A stretch of 64,000 nt of DNA from contig NW_025901059.1 of assembly GCF_022539505.1 (NCBI RefSeq), positions 1 through 64,000 on the forward strand, given 5' to 3'. Numbering within the stretch: position 1 is the first letter of the stretch; each line of letters begins with the position of its first letter. The notes under the pieces are model-generated. The model made no database searches, was not told where the DNA came from, and saw only the letters and a program-made list of their open reading frames with translations. Both the position numbers and the translations under genes were made by a program. Below are positions 1 through 11,825 of the stretch, piece by piece. The DNA comes from Lolium rigidum (lineage: Eukaryota; Streptophyta; Magnoliopsida; Poales; Poaceae).

Positions 1-1
1 G

Positions 2-2740
2 GATGACATGCTACACAAAGGTCTGATTCAACCAAGTGCGTCGCCTTGGAGATCCCCGATATTGTTTGTGGATAAGAAGGACGGTGCCACTCGTTTATGT
101 ACAGATTACTGTAAGTTGAACGATGTCACCATCAAGAACAAATACCCCCTGCCGAAGATAGAAGACCTGTTTGACCAGCTGACCGGTGCCAGAGTGTTCT
201 CTAAGATTGATCTTAGGACTGGTTATCATCAACTGAAGATTCGCGCAACGGATATCCCCAAGACTGCCTTCACCACCAGATATGGATTGTACGAGTACAA
301 TGTCATGTCATTTGGATTGACCAATGCCCCCGCTTATTTCATGAATCTCATGAATAAGATCTTTATGAACTTTTTGGATAAGTTTGTCGTTGTTTTTATC
401 GACGACATCCTAATCTAATCCAAGTCATAAGAAGAGCATGAGCAACATCTGACAATTATCCTGGAAACCCTTAGGGATCATAAGTTGTATGCCAAATTTA
501 GCAAATGTGAGTTTTGGTTAAAGGAAGTAGGATTCCTGGGACATATCTTGTCCGCAGGAGGAATTGTTGTGGATCCTACGAAGATCAAGACCGTTGAAGA
601 ATGGAAAGCCCCAACGATTCAAACTGAAGTCCGTGCATTTCTCGGATTAGCGGGATATTACCGCAGGTTTGTTGAAGGATTTTCAAGCATAGCAAGACCC
701 ATCACTCAACTGTTGAAGAAAGATAAGAAGTTTGAATGGACGGATGCATGTGAAGAGAGTTTTCGGAAGCTCAAGAATAGATTAACCTCAGCCCCAATAC
801 TGATCATGCCCGATATCACCAAGCCATTTGATGTCTATTGTGACGCCTCCAAGATTGGTCTTGGATGTGTATTGATGCAAGAAGGCAAAGTGATATCATA
901 TTTGTCTAGGCAACTGAAGCAACATGAGCAGAATTACCCAACCCATGACTTAGAGCTAGCAGCAATAGTTTTAGCCTTGAAGGTATGGCGTCATTACCTC
1001 ATGGGAAATCGCTGTGAGATCTATTCAGATCATAAAAGCCTGAAGTACATTTTCACCCAGAAGGAGCTAAACATGAGGCAGAGAAGATGGATAGAGTTGA
1101 TCAAGGACTATGACCTGGAGATTCACTACCACCCCGGCAAGGCCAATGTGGTAGCGGATGCTCTAAGTAGACAACCGTGTCAGTTGAACTCCATGATGGC
1201 AGAAGAACAACCTAGTTTGTATCAAGAATTTGAGCAGTTTAGACTGGAGCTAGTTAGTGAAGGATTCCTAGCAAGCATTGAGCTCCAACCTACCTTGATT
1301 AGTCAGATTAAGGAAGCACAGAAAGGAAATGCCAGTATTGATGGAATCAAGCACCGAATAGCTGCAGGAAAGGCACCGGGATTTAGCGAAGATGAAGAAG
1401 GAATTCTCTGGTACAACGATCGCCTCTGCGTACCAGCAGATTCGGAGTTGAAACAAGTCATTCTGAAGGAAGCTCATGACACCCTGTATTCCATTCATCC
1501 CGGAGGAACCAATATGTACCAAGACTTGAAGGAACAATTTTGGTGGCATGGAATGAAAAGGGAGATTGGAAGTTACATAGCCAAGTGTGACATCTGTCAG
1601 AGAGTCAAAGCAGAACATCAGCGACCCGCAGGATTACTGCAGCCATTACAGATCCCTGAATGGAAATGGGATTCTGTAGGAATGGATTTCATCACCGGAT
1701 TGCCCAAGTCAAGTAGAGGAAATGATTCTATTTGGGTAGTCATTGATAGGTTGTCCAAAGTAGCCCATTTCATACCATTCAAAACCACCTACCAAGGCCC
1801 TAAGCTAGCAGAGTTGTATATCTCAAGAATAGTTAGTCTGCATGGAACCCCAAAGTCAATTGTGTCAGATAGAGGATCCCAATTTACCTCAAGATTTTGG
1901 CAGAAGGTACACGAAGGATTAGGAACCCGGCTGAATTTCAGTACAGCTTATCACCCGCAGACGGATGGACAGACCGAAAGAGTCAACCAGATCCTCGAAG
2001 ATATGTTGAGAGCCTGTGTGCTAGAGTATGGATCCAAATGGGAAGACTGTCTGCCTTTCGCAGAATTTTCATACAACAACAGCTTTCAAGCCAGCTTGCA
2101 AATGGCCCCATTTGAAGCCTTGTATGGAAGGAAGTGTCGCACCCCTTTGAACTGGTCGGAAGTCGGATATAGTCAGATCTTTGGACCCGACATTCTCCGT
2201 GAAGCTAAAGAGAAGGTTCACAAGATCCGCGAATACCTCAAGACTGCCCAATCAAGACAGAAGAGTTATGCTGCCAAGAGACACCGAGAGATGACCTTCA
2301 ACATCGAAGATTTTGTGCATCTGAAATTATCACCCCTCAAGGGAATGCAGAGATGCCAACTCAAAGGAAAGCTTGCCCCTATATATGTTTGACCCTTCAA
2401 GGTTTTGAGTCGCCGAGGAGAAGTATCCTATCAGCTGGAACTGCCGGAGGAAATGTCAGCTGTGCATGATGTGTTTCACATCTCGTTACTTAGGAAGTGT
2501 TTGGAAGTTCCTGAGAAGACGGAGGTTTTCAAAAACATCGATCACAGATCTGTGGATATCAACAAAGACTTGACCTATCATGAAGTACCCATCCGTATCC
2601 TGGAAGAAGCCTTCAGAACCACCCGCACCAGAAGTATCAAGTTTCTGAAGATTCAGTGGAGCAACCATACCAAAGAAGAAGCCACCTGGGAGCAAGAAGA
2701 TTACATTAGGACTGAATTCCTTGATCTCTTTAGTTCCTAA
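2..2740 (+). pseudogene. Ty3/gypsy chromovirus pol (RT-RNase H-integrase-chromodomain), two in-frame stops
   Basis: This is the 3' part of a retrotransposon polyprotein that copies element RNA into DNA and integrates it. One frame runs throughout. The reverse transcriptase (about 8-700) ends its catalytic block at FIDDILI, where a TAA at 416-418 replaces the usual Tyr codon. RNase H follows (FDVYCDAS near 828, then YSDHKS). The integrase has an HHCC finger (CDICQR near 1590) and a D-D-E core ([34 protein letters not shown]). A second stop, TGA at 2390-2392, replaces a Gly codon just before the C-terminal module. That module ends in a chromodomain-like IQWSNHTKEEATWE, which is diagnostic of chromoviruses. 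The 5' end lies outside the window. Apart from the two nonsense codons the frame is intact, so the copy is defective but not very old. The Tekay/Del clade is likely but not proven. Confidence 0.95.
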
Positions 2741-2772
2741 TTTTCTTTAGATCTCGGGACGAGATCTTTTGT

Positions 2773-2784
2773 AAGGGGGAAGGA
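2773..2784 (+). promoter_or_regulatory. polypurine tract of the chromovirus
   Basis: A purine run (AAGGGGGAAGGA) lies 33 bases after the pol stop and directly before the LTR start TGTAACATCCC. This is the usual position of the plus-strand primer for reverse transcription. Confidence 0.85.
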
Positions 2785-2786
2785 TT

Positions 2787-5700
2787 TGTAACATCCCAAC
2801 TTTTCAAATCAATAAAGAAGATCAATTCCCTTTCCCAAATTTTGGAGCCAACAAAAACTTAAATTGAATTGCATAGGGTGCATAGTGATCTTGCATGTAT
2901 ATTGTGATTTTTGCCATGATTGTTTGTTTGAAGTGTTGGACATGATTCTAAACCCTAAACCCTACCCCTTTTCACAATCAAAGAGAAACCAAGAAAAGAA
3001 AATAAAATAAAAGGAGAAGCATATATGGGCATATAGCCATATTTGCAAATCTTGGCCTATGCCATTTTTACTTTAGCTAAATGGTTTGAAACCATTACTA
3101 AACTCAACTTTCCACTCAATCAACCCAACACAATGAATTTTGGTCAAATAAAATCAAAAGAAAATGAAAGAAAATGAAAAACCCTAACACATGTGATAAT
3201 GGTCACTTGTGACAATTTTAACATGATACCCACTTTGGACCCCTGTGGTTATTATTTTCTAAATCAAACCTTCTCATCTTTTTGCACATATCTATAGTAC
3301 TCATAAAAGTGAACAACTTAGTGTTGACCAACCTTGCTGATTCAAATTCAAATGATTATGAATGGCATTCAAAGTGGCAACTTTGAAACAGATTATAGAT
3401 CATACCAAATTTGAATTTCACAAAACCAACTCCATTTTGCAAACCAACACCATCACTAAGTGCCAAACATTATTAGAATCACACCGAAGAAAAAGTTTGG
3501 CAAAATTCAAATTTCATGCGGCCATTTCATCAAACACCTTAAGTGCACTAATCTGGTTTGAGCATACATGCTAAAATCCAATGGATTTTTGCCTAAACCC
3601 TCAATGCCTATGTCACCACTTACTCTCCCTTGCACCCCCTGGACTGAGCCATGCATTTGCACCATTGTTCAAAGGAGAAAAAGGACCAAACCTAGCCCAT
3701 GTCACCCACATGCCAACCACCATGCCAACCCCTCTCTCCACTCACCTCTGGCTCACCTCATCATGTCCTGGAGACTCCCCTTCCTCCACTGAGCACGCTG
3801 GTACTCGCCATCGACCCAGGGAGAGGCTGGCACTGGCCAGCACAGGACGTGCCCACGACGCCCAATGACGCCAGCGCGCGCACGGACACGCCCCTAGACA
3901 CGCCAGAGCACGAGCTCGCCTAGCCGTTGCTGACCTCCCCTCGCTCTCTCCTCTCGCACACGCACTCGCCAGGACCCAAACAGCCTCCCAGACATGACCA
4001 CTCGCGCCGGAGAGCCCTGTAGCCGCCGTCACCGTCGACGATCTCCGCCACGGTACAGCACGACCACATAACAATGACGACCTCCCCCGACCTCCATTTT
4101 ATGTGCCATCAAGCGCGTCTCGATCGCCATGACCTCAGGAACAGAGCAGCGTCCTCGCCCACGCCCTTAGTCGCCCGTAGCATCACCTCACCTTCCGCCA
4201 CCGTGACCGCCTGCAGCACCTCGTCGCCCCTATAAATAGAGGCCTCCCCTGCACGAATTCTTCACGCCATTCCACTCCCCTCCTCTCACTGAGCCTCCTC
4301 GAGCACTGCCCCCTTCCAATTTCATCGCCACTGCCCCAATTTGTCGCCGGAGTACCGCGGAGCCGTCGCAGAAGAAGCCGAAGCTTGGAGCAACCCCAGG
4401 AGCTGCCGCCGGTACCAGGAGCTTCGCCGTCGTCGACAACGTCGCTCCACCACCTCGCCGACGATCGCCGGACCTCCGGTGAGCCTCCGACCCCCTAGGT
4501 CCGCCGCGGCCAGGGTTTTCTCTCGTCGACGGAGACGACGCACCTCAGCTGTTGGATCATGTTCTAATCCTGCGGCCCCCTTTGAATCATACCGTTTCGG
4601 GTTTGATTAGTCGCTGACATGCGGGTCCCGCTGTCAGGCTGCTCGCGCGTACGAGATGCACTGCTGGGCCGGCCCGTTTCTTTTTCTCTCTGTGGCCCAT
4701 TTTCGTTTCCCGCCGAAGCCCATAGTTTGAATTCTGTTATTACATTTAAATCAAATTTGAATACTGGTGTTGTGTTCAAAATTGAATAAAACCAAATCTA
4801 CAAATCCAATTGAGTTGATTCCAATTTTGGGAGAAAGTAGATGAAATTATCTAGCAAACCCCATAGGTCTCAAACCCTAGTTCATTGTAGATCACTTGCA
4901 ATAAAAATAACAAGGCAATGCCTTTTCAAAATTCAAACATTATTAAAAATCAACCATAATGAATTTTGAGGTGATTCCAATTCTCATAATTCACATTTCA
5001 AAAACTCTAATTGATTATGCAAAAATATGACATAGTTGTTTCATATGAGCATGGGCTAGATTCAAATAATGGCTATGTAGTCATTTCTAGCCCATTTAAA
5101 TTATTTCAAATTTAGTATTTCAAATCTATGAGGTGTAGCATCTCATTTAAATCACTTTCCCAAGTAATGTGATGTGAGATGATGACCTTAGTTTCATATC
5201 CTCATATGCTCTTATTTGAGGATATTAAATCTTAGTAATTTTCAATGAGAGGAAATTATTTTCCTAACACTAAATAAGAAAACCCTAGTATGATGTTGAG
5301 TGATGATTGTGATGATGATTTATCATCTTGAGTGAGCCATTAAGGCTAAGTAGTCTCCTTAAGTGTTGTTTGGTGATTGTTACCTTGTATCCGTTTATAG
5401 ACGCTAGTACCAAAGGCTACGAGGAGGAGGTCTTCTACGAAGAAGATGAGGAACACTTTGATCAATACACCAACCAAGGCAAGCTCTACTAATGGCAGTT
5501 ACTAGTGCAAGATACCATGGCACTAGTATTTTTTTTAAAGTCTTATTCATCCAAGCCCAAGTTTTTATCTTGCTTTGCTTTTACTTTGATTACCAAGGTT
5601 TACGTGTTGTATTTAAATTGTGTGTAAGTGTAGAATATCACAAGAGCTTCACACTTAGCTTAGAGAGCTAAAATGTAGTTAGCACCCCTCATGACTAGTT

Positions 5701-6042
5701 GCTAGTGCTAAACTAAAATTGACTACTCTAGATGGGAACTTGTGAATCAAATGACTTTTAAAACCTTGGAATGATGAGTCATTCTGTTGAAAGTGTTGAA
5801 GGTGAATATGACTTTTGAATGACATGTGGTGAATTTGACAAAAACTGATGGTTGGGTTCAGATGCGATACCATTCCAATTCTAGAGTACCCCCACAATAC
5901 CTGATAATCAATTAGAATCCATTAGATATATTAGTACTTCTATTAGTGTAGTTTGCGAGTACTTTAAAAGTACTCATGGCTTTGTCCCTGGCTATTCAAA
6001 TGGCCGGACTATGAAGAGGAGAACCAGTACCAAGAAGGTGGA
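2787..6042 (+). repeat. 3' LTR of the chromovirus, left part (split by E1)
   Basis: The LTR starts with TGTAACATCCC after the polypurine tract and carries a long AT-rich and GC-rich leader with no credible gene. It is interrupted at 6042 by E1 and resumes at 23295, with the target GTGGA duplicated on both sides (6038-6042 and 23290-23294). The rejoined LTR would be about 3.5 kb. Small open frames inside it are chance frames in GC-rich sequence. Confidence 0.9.
4231..4238 (+). promoter_or_regulatory. TATA box in the chromovirus LTR
   Basis: TATAAATA follows a GC-rich block and is about 1.4 kb into the LTR, a plausible U3/R boundary. No experimental start site can be read from the sequence. 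Confidence 0.6.
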
Positions 6043-7754
6043 TGATATGTCTCCGACGTATCGATAATTTCTTATGTTCCATGCCACATTATTGATGATA
6101 TCTACATGTTTTATGCATACTTTATGTCATATTTATGCGTTTTCCGGAACTAACCTATTGACGAGATGCCGAAGGGCCAGTTGCTGTTTTCTGCTGTTTT
6201 TGGTTTCAGAAATCCTAGTAAGGAAATATTCTTGGAATTGGACGAAATCAACGCCCAGAGTCTTAGAATTGGACGAAGCTTCCAGAACACCCGAGAGCCG
6301 TCAGAGGGGAGCCCTGGGGGCCCCACACGCCACCCTGGCGCGGCCAAGGGGGGCCCGCGCCCCCCTGTTTTGTCGTCGCCTCGTCGACCCTCCGACTCCG
6401 TCTCTTCGCCTATATAAAGGTCCCTGACCTAAAACACGATACGAAAAAAGCCACGGTACGAGAAACCTTCCAGAGCCGCCGCCATCGCGAAGCCAAGATC
6501 TGGGGGACAGGAGTCTCCGTTCCGGCACGCCGCCGGGACGGGGAAGTGCCCCCGGAAGGCTCCTCCATCGACACCACCGCCATCTTCATCAACGCTGCTG
6601 TCTCCCATGAGGAGGGAGTAGTTCTCCATCGAGGCTAAGGGCTGTACCGGTAGCTATGTGGTTCATCTCTCTCCTATGTACTTCAATACAATAATCTCAT
6701 GAGCTGCCTTACATGATTGAGATTCATATGATGATGCTTGTAATCTAGATGTCATTGTGCTAGTCAAGTGGATTTTACTTATGTGATCTCCGGAGACTCC
6801 TTGTCCCACGTGTGTAAAGGTGACAGTGTGTGCACCGTGTGGGTCTCTTAGGCTATATTTCACAGAATACTTATTCATTGTTATGAATGGCATAGTGAAG
6901 TGCTTATTTATATCTCTTTATGATTGCAATGTGTTTTGTATCACAATTTATCTGCGTGCTACTCTAGTGATGTTATTAAAGTAGTTTATTCCTCCCGCAC
7001 GGTGTAATGGTGACAAGTGTGTGCATCGTGTAGTACTTGGCGTAGGCTATGATTGTGATCTCTTGTAGATTATGAAGTTAACTATTGCTATGATGGTATT
7101 GATGTGATCTATGCCTCCTTTCGTAGTGTGAAGGTGACAGTGTGCATGCTATGTTAGTACTTGGTTTGGTTATGTTGATCTGTTATGCACTCTAAGGTTA
7201 TTTAAATATGAACATTGAATATTGTGGAGCTTGTTAACTCCGGCATTGAGGGTTCGTGTAATCCTACACGGTTAGTGGTGTTCATCATCCAACAAGAGGG
7301 TGTAGAGTCTAGCATCTATCTATTTATTCTGTTATGTGATCAATGTTGAGAGTGTCCACTAGTGAAAGTATGATTTCTAGGCCTTGTTCCTAAATATCGC
7401 TATCGTCGCTTGTTTACTGTTTTACCGCATCTTTACTTCCTGCAATATTAATACCATCAACCGCACGCCGAGCACTTTTCCGGCGCCGTTACTACTCGCT
7501 CATATTTATTCATACCACCTGTATTTCACTATCTCTTCGCCGAACTAGTGCACCTATTAGGTGTGTTGGGGACACAAGAGACTTCTTGCTTTGTGGTTGC
7601 AGGGTTGTATGAGAGGGATATCTTTGACCTCTTCCTCCATGAGTTCGATAAACCTTGGGTGATCCACTTAAGGGAAACTTGCTCGCTGTTCTACAAACCT
7701 CTGCTCTTGGAGGCCCAACACTGTCTACAAGAATAGAAGCACCCGTAGACATCA
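6043..7754 (+). repeat. 5' LTR of E1
   Basis: The LTR is 1712 bp, from TGATATGTCTCC to CCCGTAGACATCA, and is nearly identical to 21568-23289. The first bases can form a short stem (GATACGTC / GACGTATC in the 3' copy); this copy carries a C-to-T change in the left arm. A TATA box lies at 6411-6418. Many differences between the two LTRs sit at CTG/CAG positions. Confidence 0.93.
6411..6418 (+). promoter_or_regulatory. TATA box in the E1 5' LTR
   Basis: TATATAAA follows a GC-rich stretch. The same box recurs at 21937-21944 in the 3' LTR and, inverted, at 14927-14934 and 20065-20072 in the E2 LTRs. Confidence 0.75.
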
Positions 7755-7764
7755 AGCACTTTTC

Positions 7765-7782
7765 TGGCGCCGTTGCCGGGGA
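7765..7782 (+). promoter_or_regulatory. primer binding site (tRNA-Asp type), copy 1
   Basis: TGGCGCCGTTGCCGGGGA lies ten bases after the LTR end. It is the primer site typical of Athila-like Ty3 elements, complementary to the 3' end of tRNA-Asp. Confidence 0.9.
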
Positions 7783-7835
7783 GGAAAGGTAAACGGCACT
7801 CACACACCGGCAACCCCGGCAACTAGCCACTTTTC

Positions 7836-7853
7836 TGGCGCCGTTGCCGGGGA
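7836..7853 (+). promoter_or_regulatory. primer binding site, duplicated copy 2
   Basis: A perfect second copy of the 18-base primer site lies 71 bp downstream of the first, inside a larger imperfect repeat (about 7757-7811 against 7828-7882). Only the first is at the expected distance from the LTR, so the second is probably not used. Confidence 0.85.
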
Positions 7854-7986
7854 GGAAAGGTAAAAGGCATTCATACTCCGGTCCTAGGTAAAGTACTTTT
7901 CTGTTACCGTTGTGTGTGCTCGAAGCTATTTCCTTTAGATCCTGCAATTGCATCTTTTTGTTTCTTGTTTACACTAGTTTGGCATA

Positions 7987-8691
7987 ATGGACAACAATGA
8001 GCTTCTTATTCTATTTCCTGATTTAAGACATGGATGGTTTGATGCGAAAATTAAAAAACCCATGGAACATATTAGTATGAACACTTTGAATACCATTGTT
8101 GCTAACGATATGGAAAATTCTAAGCTTGGGGAGGTCGGTTTTGAAGAAAATGATCTCTTTAGCCCTCAGGGTATTGAGGAGAAAGTTTATGTTGATTATG
8201 ATATGCCTCCTATTTATGATGATTATAATGATAGTGGTCTTTTGGTGCCGCCTACCATGGAGGATAAATCTAATTATGATTACAATATGCCTCCTACATT
8301 TGATGATGAGAATAATAATGATAGCTACTTTGTTGAATTTTCTCCCACTACAATTAATAAGAATGACTATGCTTATGTTGGGAGTAGTAATTATTTTATG
8401 CATGAGACTCATGATAACAATGTTTTATGTGATAGTTATATTGTTGAGTTTGCTCATGATGCCACTGAAAGTTATTATGAGAGAGGAAAATATGGTTGTA
8501 GAAATTTTCATGTTACTAAAACACCTCTCTTTTTGCTGAAAATCTTGAAGCTGCACTTGTTTTATCTTTCTATGCTTGTTGCATTATGCTTCATGAATTT
8601 GTTTATTTACAAGATTCCTTTTCATAGGAAGTGGGTTAGGCTTAAATTTGTTTTGAATTTGCTTCTTGATGCTCTCTTTTGCTTCAACTAG
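7987..8691 (+). CDS. E1 ORF of unknown function (234 aa), conserved among non-autonomous elements
   Basis: I do not recognise this protein. It starts MDNNELLILFPDLRHG and is rich in Asp, Asn and Tyr, with a repeated motif of the form YDxMPPxYDDxND (about residues 69-110). Near the C-terminus there is a hydrophobic stretch (about residues 178-212, LKILKLHLFYLSMLV and on) that could be a membrane segment. No CCHC finger, protease or polymerase motif is visible. Homologous frames lie in E2 (17828-18566, minus) and E4 (36835-37276, minus). It occupies the gag position, after the primer site and leader. Conservation in three copies suggests a function, such as a reduced gag-like or packaging role, but that is inference. 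The start is the first ATG downstream of the leader. Confidence 0.7.
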   Translation: MDNNELLILFPDLRHGWFDAKIKKPMEHISMNTLNTIVANDMENSKLGEVGFEENDLFSPQGIEEKVYVDYDMPPIYDDYNDSGLLVPPTMEDKSNYDYNMPPTFDDENNNDSYFVEFSPTTINKNDYAYVGSSNYFMHETHDNNVLCDSYIVEFAHDATESYYERGKYGCRNFHVTKTPLFLLKILKLHLFYLSMLVALCFMNLFIYKIPFHRKWVRLKFVLNLLLDALFCFN

Positions 8692-8805
8692 TATTTCTTG
8701 CGAGTGCATCATTAAAACTGCTGAGCCCATCTTAATGATGCTCTCTTTTGCTTCAACTAGTATTTCTTGCGAGTGCATCATTAAAACTGCTGAGCCCATC
8801 TTAAT
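8668..8805 (+). repeat. 69-bp tandem duplication at the 3' end of the E1 ORF
   Basis: Two copies (8668-8736 and 8737-8805) start GATGCTCTC and end CCCATCTTAAT. E2 has only one copy of this segment. The first copy spans the ORF stop, so the protein is not lengthened. Confidence 0.9.
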
Positions 8806-9551
8806 GGCTACTAGACCATGAAGGCACGCGTTGCTGTGCCCGTCCATCTTGCAGAAAAAGTGAAGTAATGTAAATATTTTTGAAAGAATTAAATAATTTA
8901 AATTGCAAGTTTTGCTTGTTTATATTAAGTCAGAACTTATAAATTTACGTAAAAGCTTTCCTTTTTACATTTTCTCCGTATCGCTTCATGTGATGATGAT
9001 GCAAAAACTGGATGGAGTAAAAATAGGATGGACCAAAAAAATTAGAACTTCCTCTCTTGTACATGATTCAACAATTCAAATATTATAGGAAGGTCAGCTT
9101 CTTGAGAGTACAAGGGTTACATCCATAGAATTGGCTATATCATGAAATGTATACATAGTAAACCGCTGAATTCAAAAAAAAAAAAATAGCAAGCCTGCAT
9201 TTGATTTAGGTGAGATTGGAAAAGTTCATCACCCAGCAAACCATACTAAATGCCCCTTTCCAGGAAGGGAGCTTCTTTTTCTGAAACAATGTACACATTT
9301 TCTGAAATTTTGAATCAATTTCCAGAAAGGGAGCTTCTTTTCTGAAACAATGTACACATTTTCTGAAATTTTGAATCAATGCAAGCATTTAAAAACACAA
9401 GGAAATAAGAAAAGGTTACCAAATAAACTTATCCATGTCAAACCATAGCATGCTGAAACATAACCTTCCGTACCAAAGGAAGGTGAACCAATAGCTATTT
9501 ATATCATCATCTCCTCACGAAGAACATTTATATAACCCAAGTTCCTCATTA

Positions 9552-9705
9552 CTCCCTCCGTCCCGGTTCATCATAGCTCGCGTAGCTGCACCTGTCAATT
9601 TTGAGGATAGAACGATAGGAATTTAAATAAATATATAATCTAAATATTAAATCTTCATGATGGTACATATTTTTTATTTACACAAACACATACTCCCTCC
9701 GTTCC
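9552..9705. repeat. Stowaway-type MITE remnants
   Basis: Two same-orientation MITE termini, CTCCCTCCGTCCC at 9552 and CTCCCTCCGTTCC at 9693, each follow a TA. No matching inverted end was found for either, so they are partial copies. Confidence 0.5.
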
Positions 9706-10574
9706 TAAAAAAGCCTCGCAACTTTTTCTAGATACGAAGTAGCAATAGTGAGTCATAAATTCATGATCATGTAAGTATATACATGCGGTTAATTAATTCT
9801 GCATAAAATGATTGTGAAGATATGTGGATGGTATTGGCATGGTTTTGTAAGACATGAACAATGTGCAAAAAGGTAAATTTCTAACAGGAGAACTGTGATT
9901 AAGTTGATCACATGTAAGTATCTATCTGAATATTTGAAGCAACGATGAGCACTAATACATATCTGTTTTAGTGAGTGAAGCTGAATCCAATTGAAATGCA
10001 ACACCAAAACTACAAATATCCAAAGTGAGTACAAGACATAATATGCGAAACATGAGCACATAATGACTGCAAATAACTCCATGACATATGAAGGAGTAAT
10101 AAAGCACACAAAAGAAGTTGTATAAGATCAAACTTATCAACCCCTGCGAACATATCAAACCAATAACTATGTATATAAGTAGGAAAACTCTACACAATAA
10201 ATGTCACATATGCATGTAATAGAGATTCCTTTCACCATGAAAGGTCTCATCTAATTATGGAGGCATAACAACAAGAAAAATGTGAATATATGCAATTCTA
10301 ACTTGTGAGTAGCCCATTAGTTCATGGTCTGACAGTACTTAAATTTCTTATGCTATAATATCTAAATTCTAAAAAAATATTTTTTTTAGCAAAATGGAAT
10401 AGTCAAATGAGAATATACGATTTTTTTACCAGATTTGGAAAAGAGATGGCAAAGGTATTCTCTGCCAGCATTCTTTTACTCGCGTACTCTGCCATTACTC
10501 GTCAAGTAAAAAGGTCTCATCAGTCAAATTAGTTGCCCAATGTGCAGCTCCACATTTGTGCCTATTTTAAGATA

Positions 10575-10833
10575 CTCCCTCCGGTCCTAAATATAAGTCA
10601 TATAGTGTTTTGAGAAAAATTTCATAATATAAGGTTTACTACGTTGCCCCACTTATATGGAAAATATTTTTAGTGATTCGATTATGTTTTCTTAGCTTAT
10701 GCAAAGTCCTCTATTAGCTCAAGTTAATTGCCTAGGGTTAATCCTAACCAAACAAGGTGTAATTTTACCCAAGAGTGTGTTTCTTAATTTCCGTGCCAAA
10801 AACTATATGGCTTATATTTAGGACCGGAGGGAG
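10575..10833. mobile_element. complete Stowaway (Tc1/mariner-type) MITE, 259 bp
   Basis: The terminal inverted repeats start CTCCCTCCGGTCCTAAATAT on the left and end with the exact complement on the right. The target TA is duplicated (10573-10574 and 10834-10835). There is no coding capacity. A transposase encoded elsewhere would have moved it. Confidence 0.92.
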
Positions 10834-11603
10834 TATCATTTTAGACTTTTGGCACCTTGTAGAAGATAGAGCCACTTCTTCAGATGAACTTAATAACGTG
10901 AAACTCAAAGACTTAGTTCCAGAAGTTTGTTCGTACAACTTGCTCATGGGTTATTCTTTGTCATAGTAAGAAGATAAATATTGAAAGAACTTCTACATTA
11001 TGCAAAAATGCAATGCATCATACAAATATCCACTACTTTTTTTAGAGGAATAAATGACATCAAACTAAGACTTGTATGATGAGAAATTCATGATTCAGAC
11101 CGAAAATATCAATGCGTGAGATACTGAGATGATAAGATCAAAATACTGCCACATTTGTTGCCTTTTCATGTCCTCCATGACTAAATGATCACCATTCATC
11201 AATTCCAGAATGTTTATGAAGTTATGGTACTTGCAAAATACATAGTATTGCTGATTGCACTACCACCAACCGAACATTGGCGGCCTCTGGATGACATGCC
11301 TGCAGCAATATACGCTAACACCCATGCCCAACAGATCAGAAAGCAAATTAAATCAAGCAATTAGCCAATTACCTTTCTGCTAGCTGTTCCAGGCATCGGG
11401 GAGGGTCGATTCCAGGCGGATGCAGCTCAATTCTGGCCGGAGGCGGCTCGATTCCGTCCGGCGGCGACGCAAATCCGGCCGGCGGCTGCGCATGCGACTC
11501 CAGTACGTTGAACATTTGACCAAGTTAACCAGGAGAGATCCCAATTGTATAGATCGCTAGGGCTCAAAGAAAAATAAAGGTGAATAGCTAGGGATAGACT
11601 TAC

Positions 11604-11825
11604 CTGATTGACGATCGATGTGGACCGTCACTGATACGCCGTCGAGGACGCTAACCGAGCGGTCGCCCCTGCTTCCTCGTTGTCTTCCAGCAAGATGCCA
11701 CCGCATCCTGTTTCGTCGGCGAGCCGTAGCCGCTGGCCGCCGCGTCCTCCTCATTCTCATTTGGGTCCTTGGGTTATTGACGTCGATGTCGCCTCCTCCA
11801 GATCGCCCTCTGTTGCCATGGCCAT
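11604..11825 (-). pseudogene. exon-like segment with splice donor inside the 3.4-kb insertion (possible captured gene fragment)
   Basis: On the minus strand an ATG (11823-11825, within ATGGCCATGGCAAC) opens a GC-rich, codon-like stretch that ends at CAG|GTAAGT (donor at 11603). The frame from the first ATG stops after about 22 codons, while the other two frames look more protein-like. A frameshift or a false start is therefore possible. The flanking DNA is AT-rich, so this GC island stands out. The parent gene is not recognised. Confidence 0.35.

Noticed and set aside
2948..2965. Telomere-like CTAAACCCTAAACCC
   Set aside because: Only two units, inside an LTR. Such short runs are common in plant DNA and do not mark a telomere.
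8096..8539. Long Ile/Met/Leu-rich frames on both strands over the unknown ORF (also 8023-8412 minus, 18004-18405 minus)
   Set aside because: Shadows of the Asp/Asn/Tyr-rich ORF; antisense or shifted reading of GAT/AAT codons yields such hydrophobic sequences.
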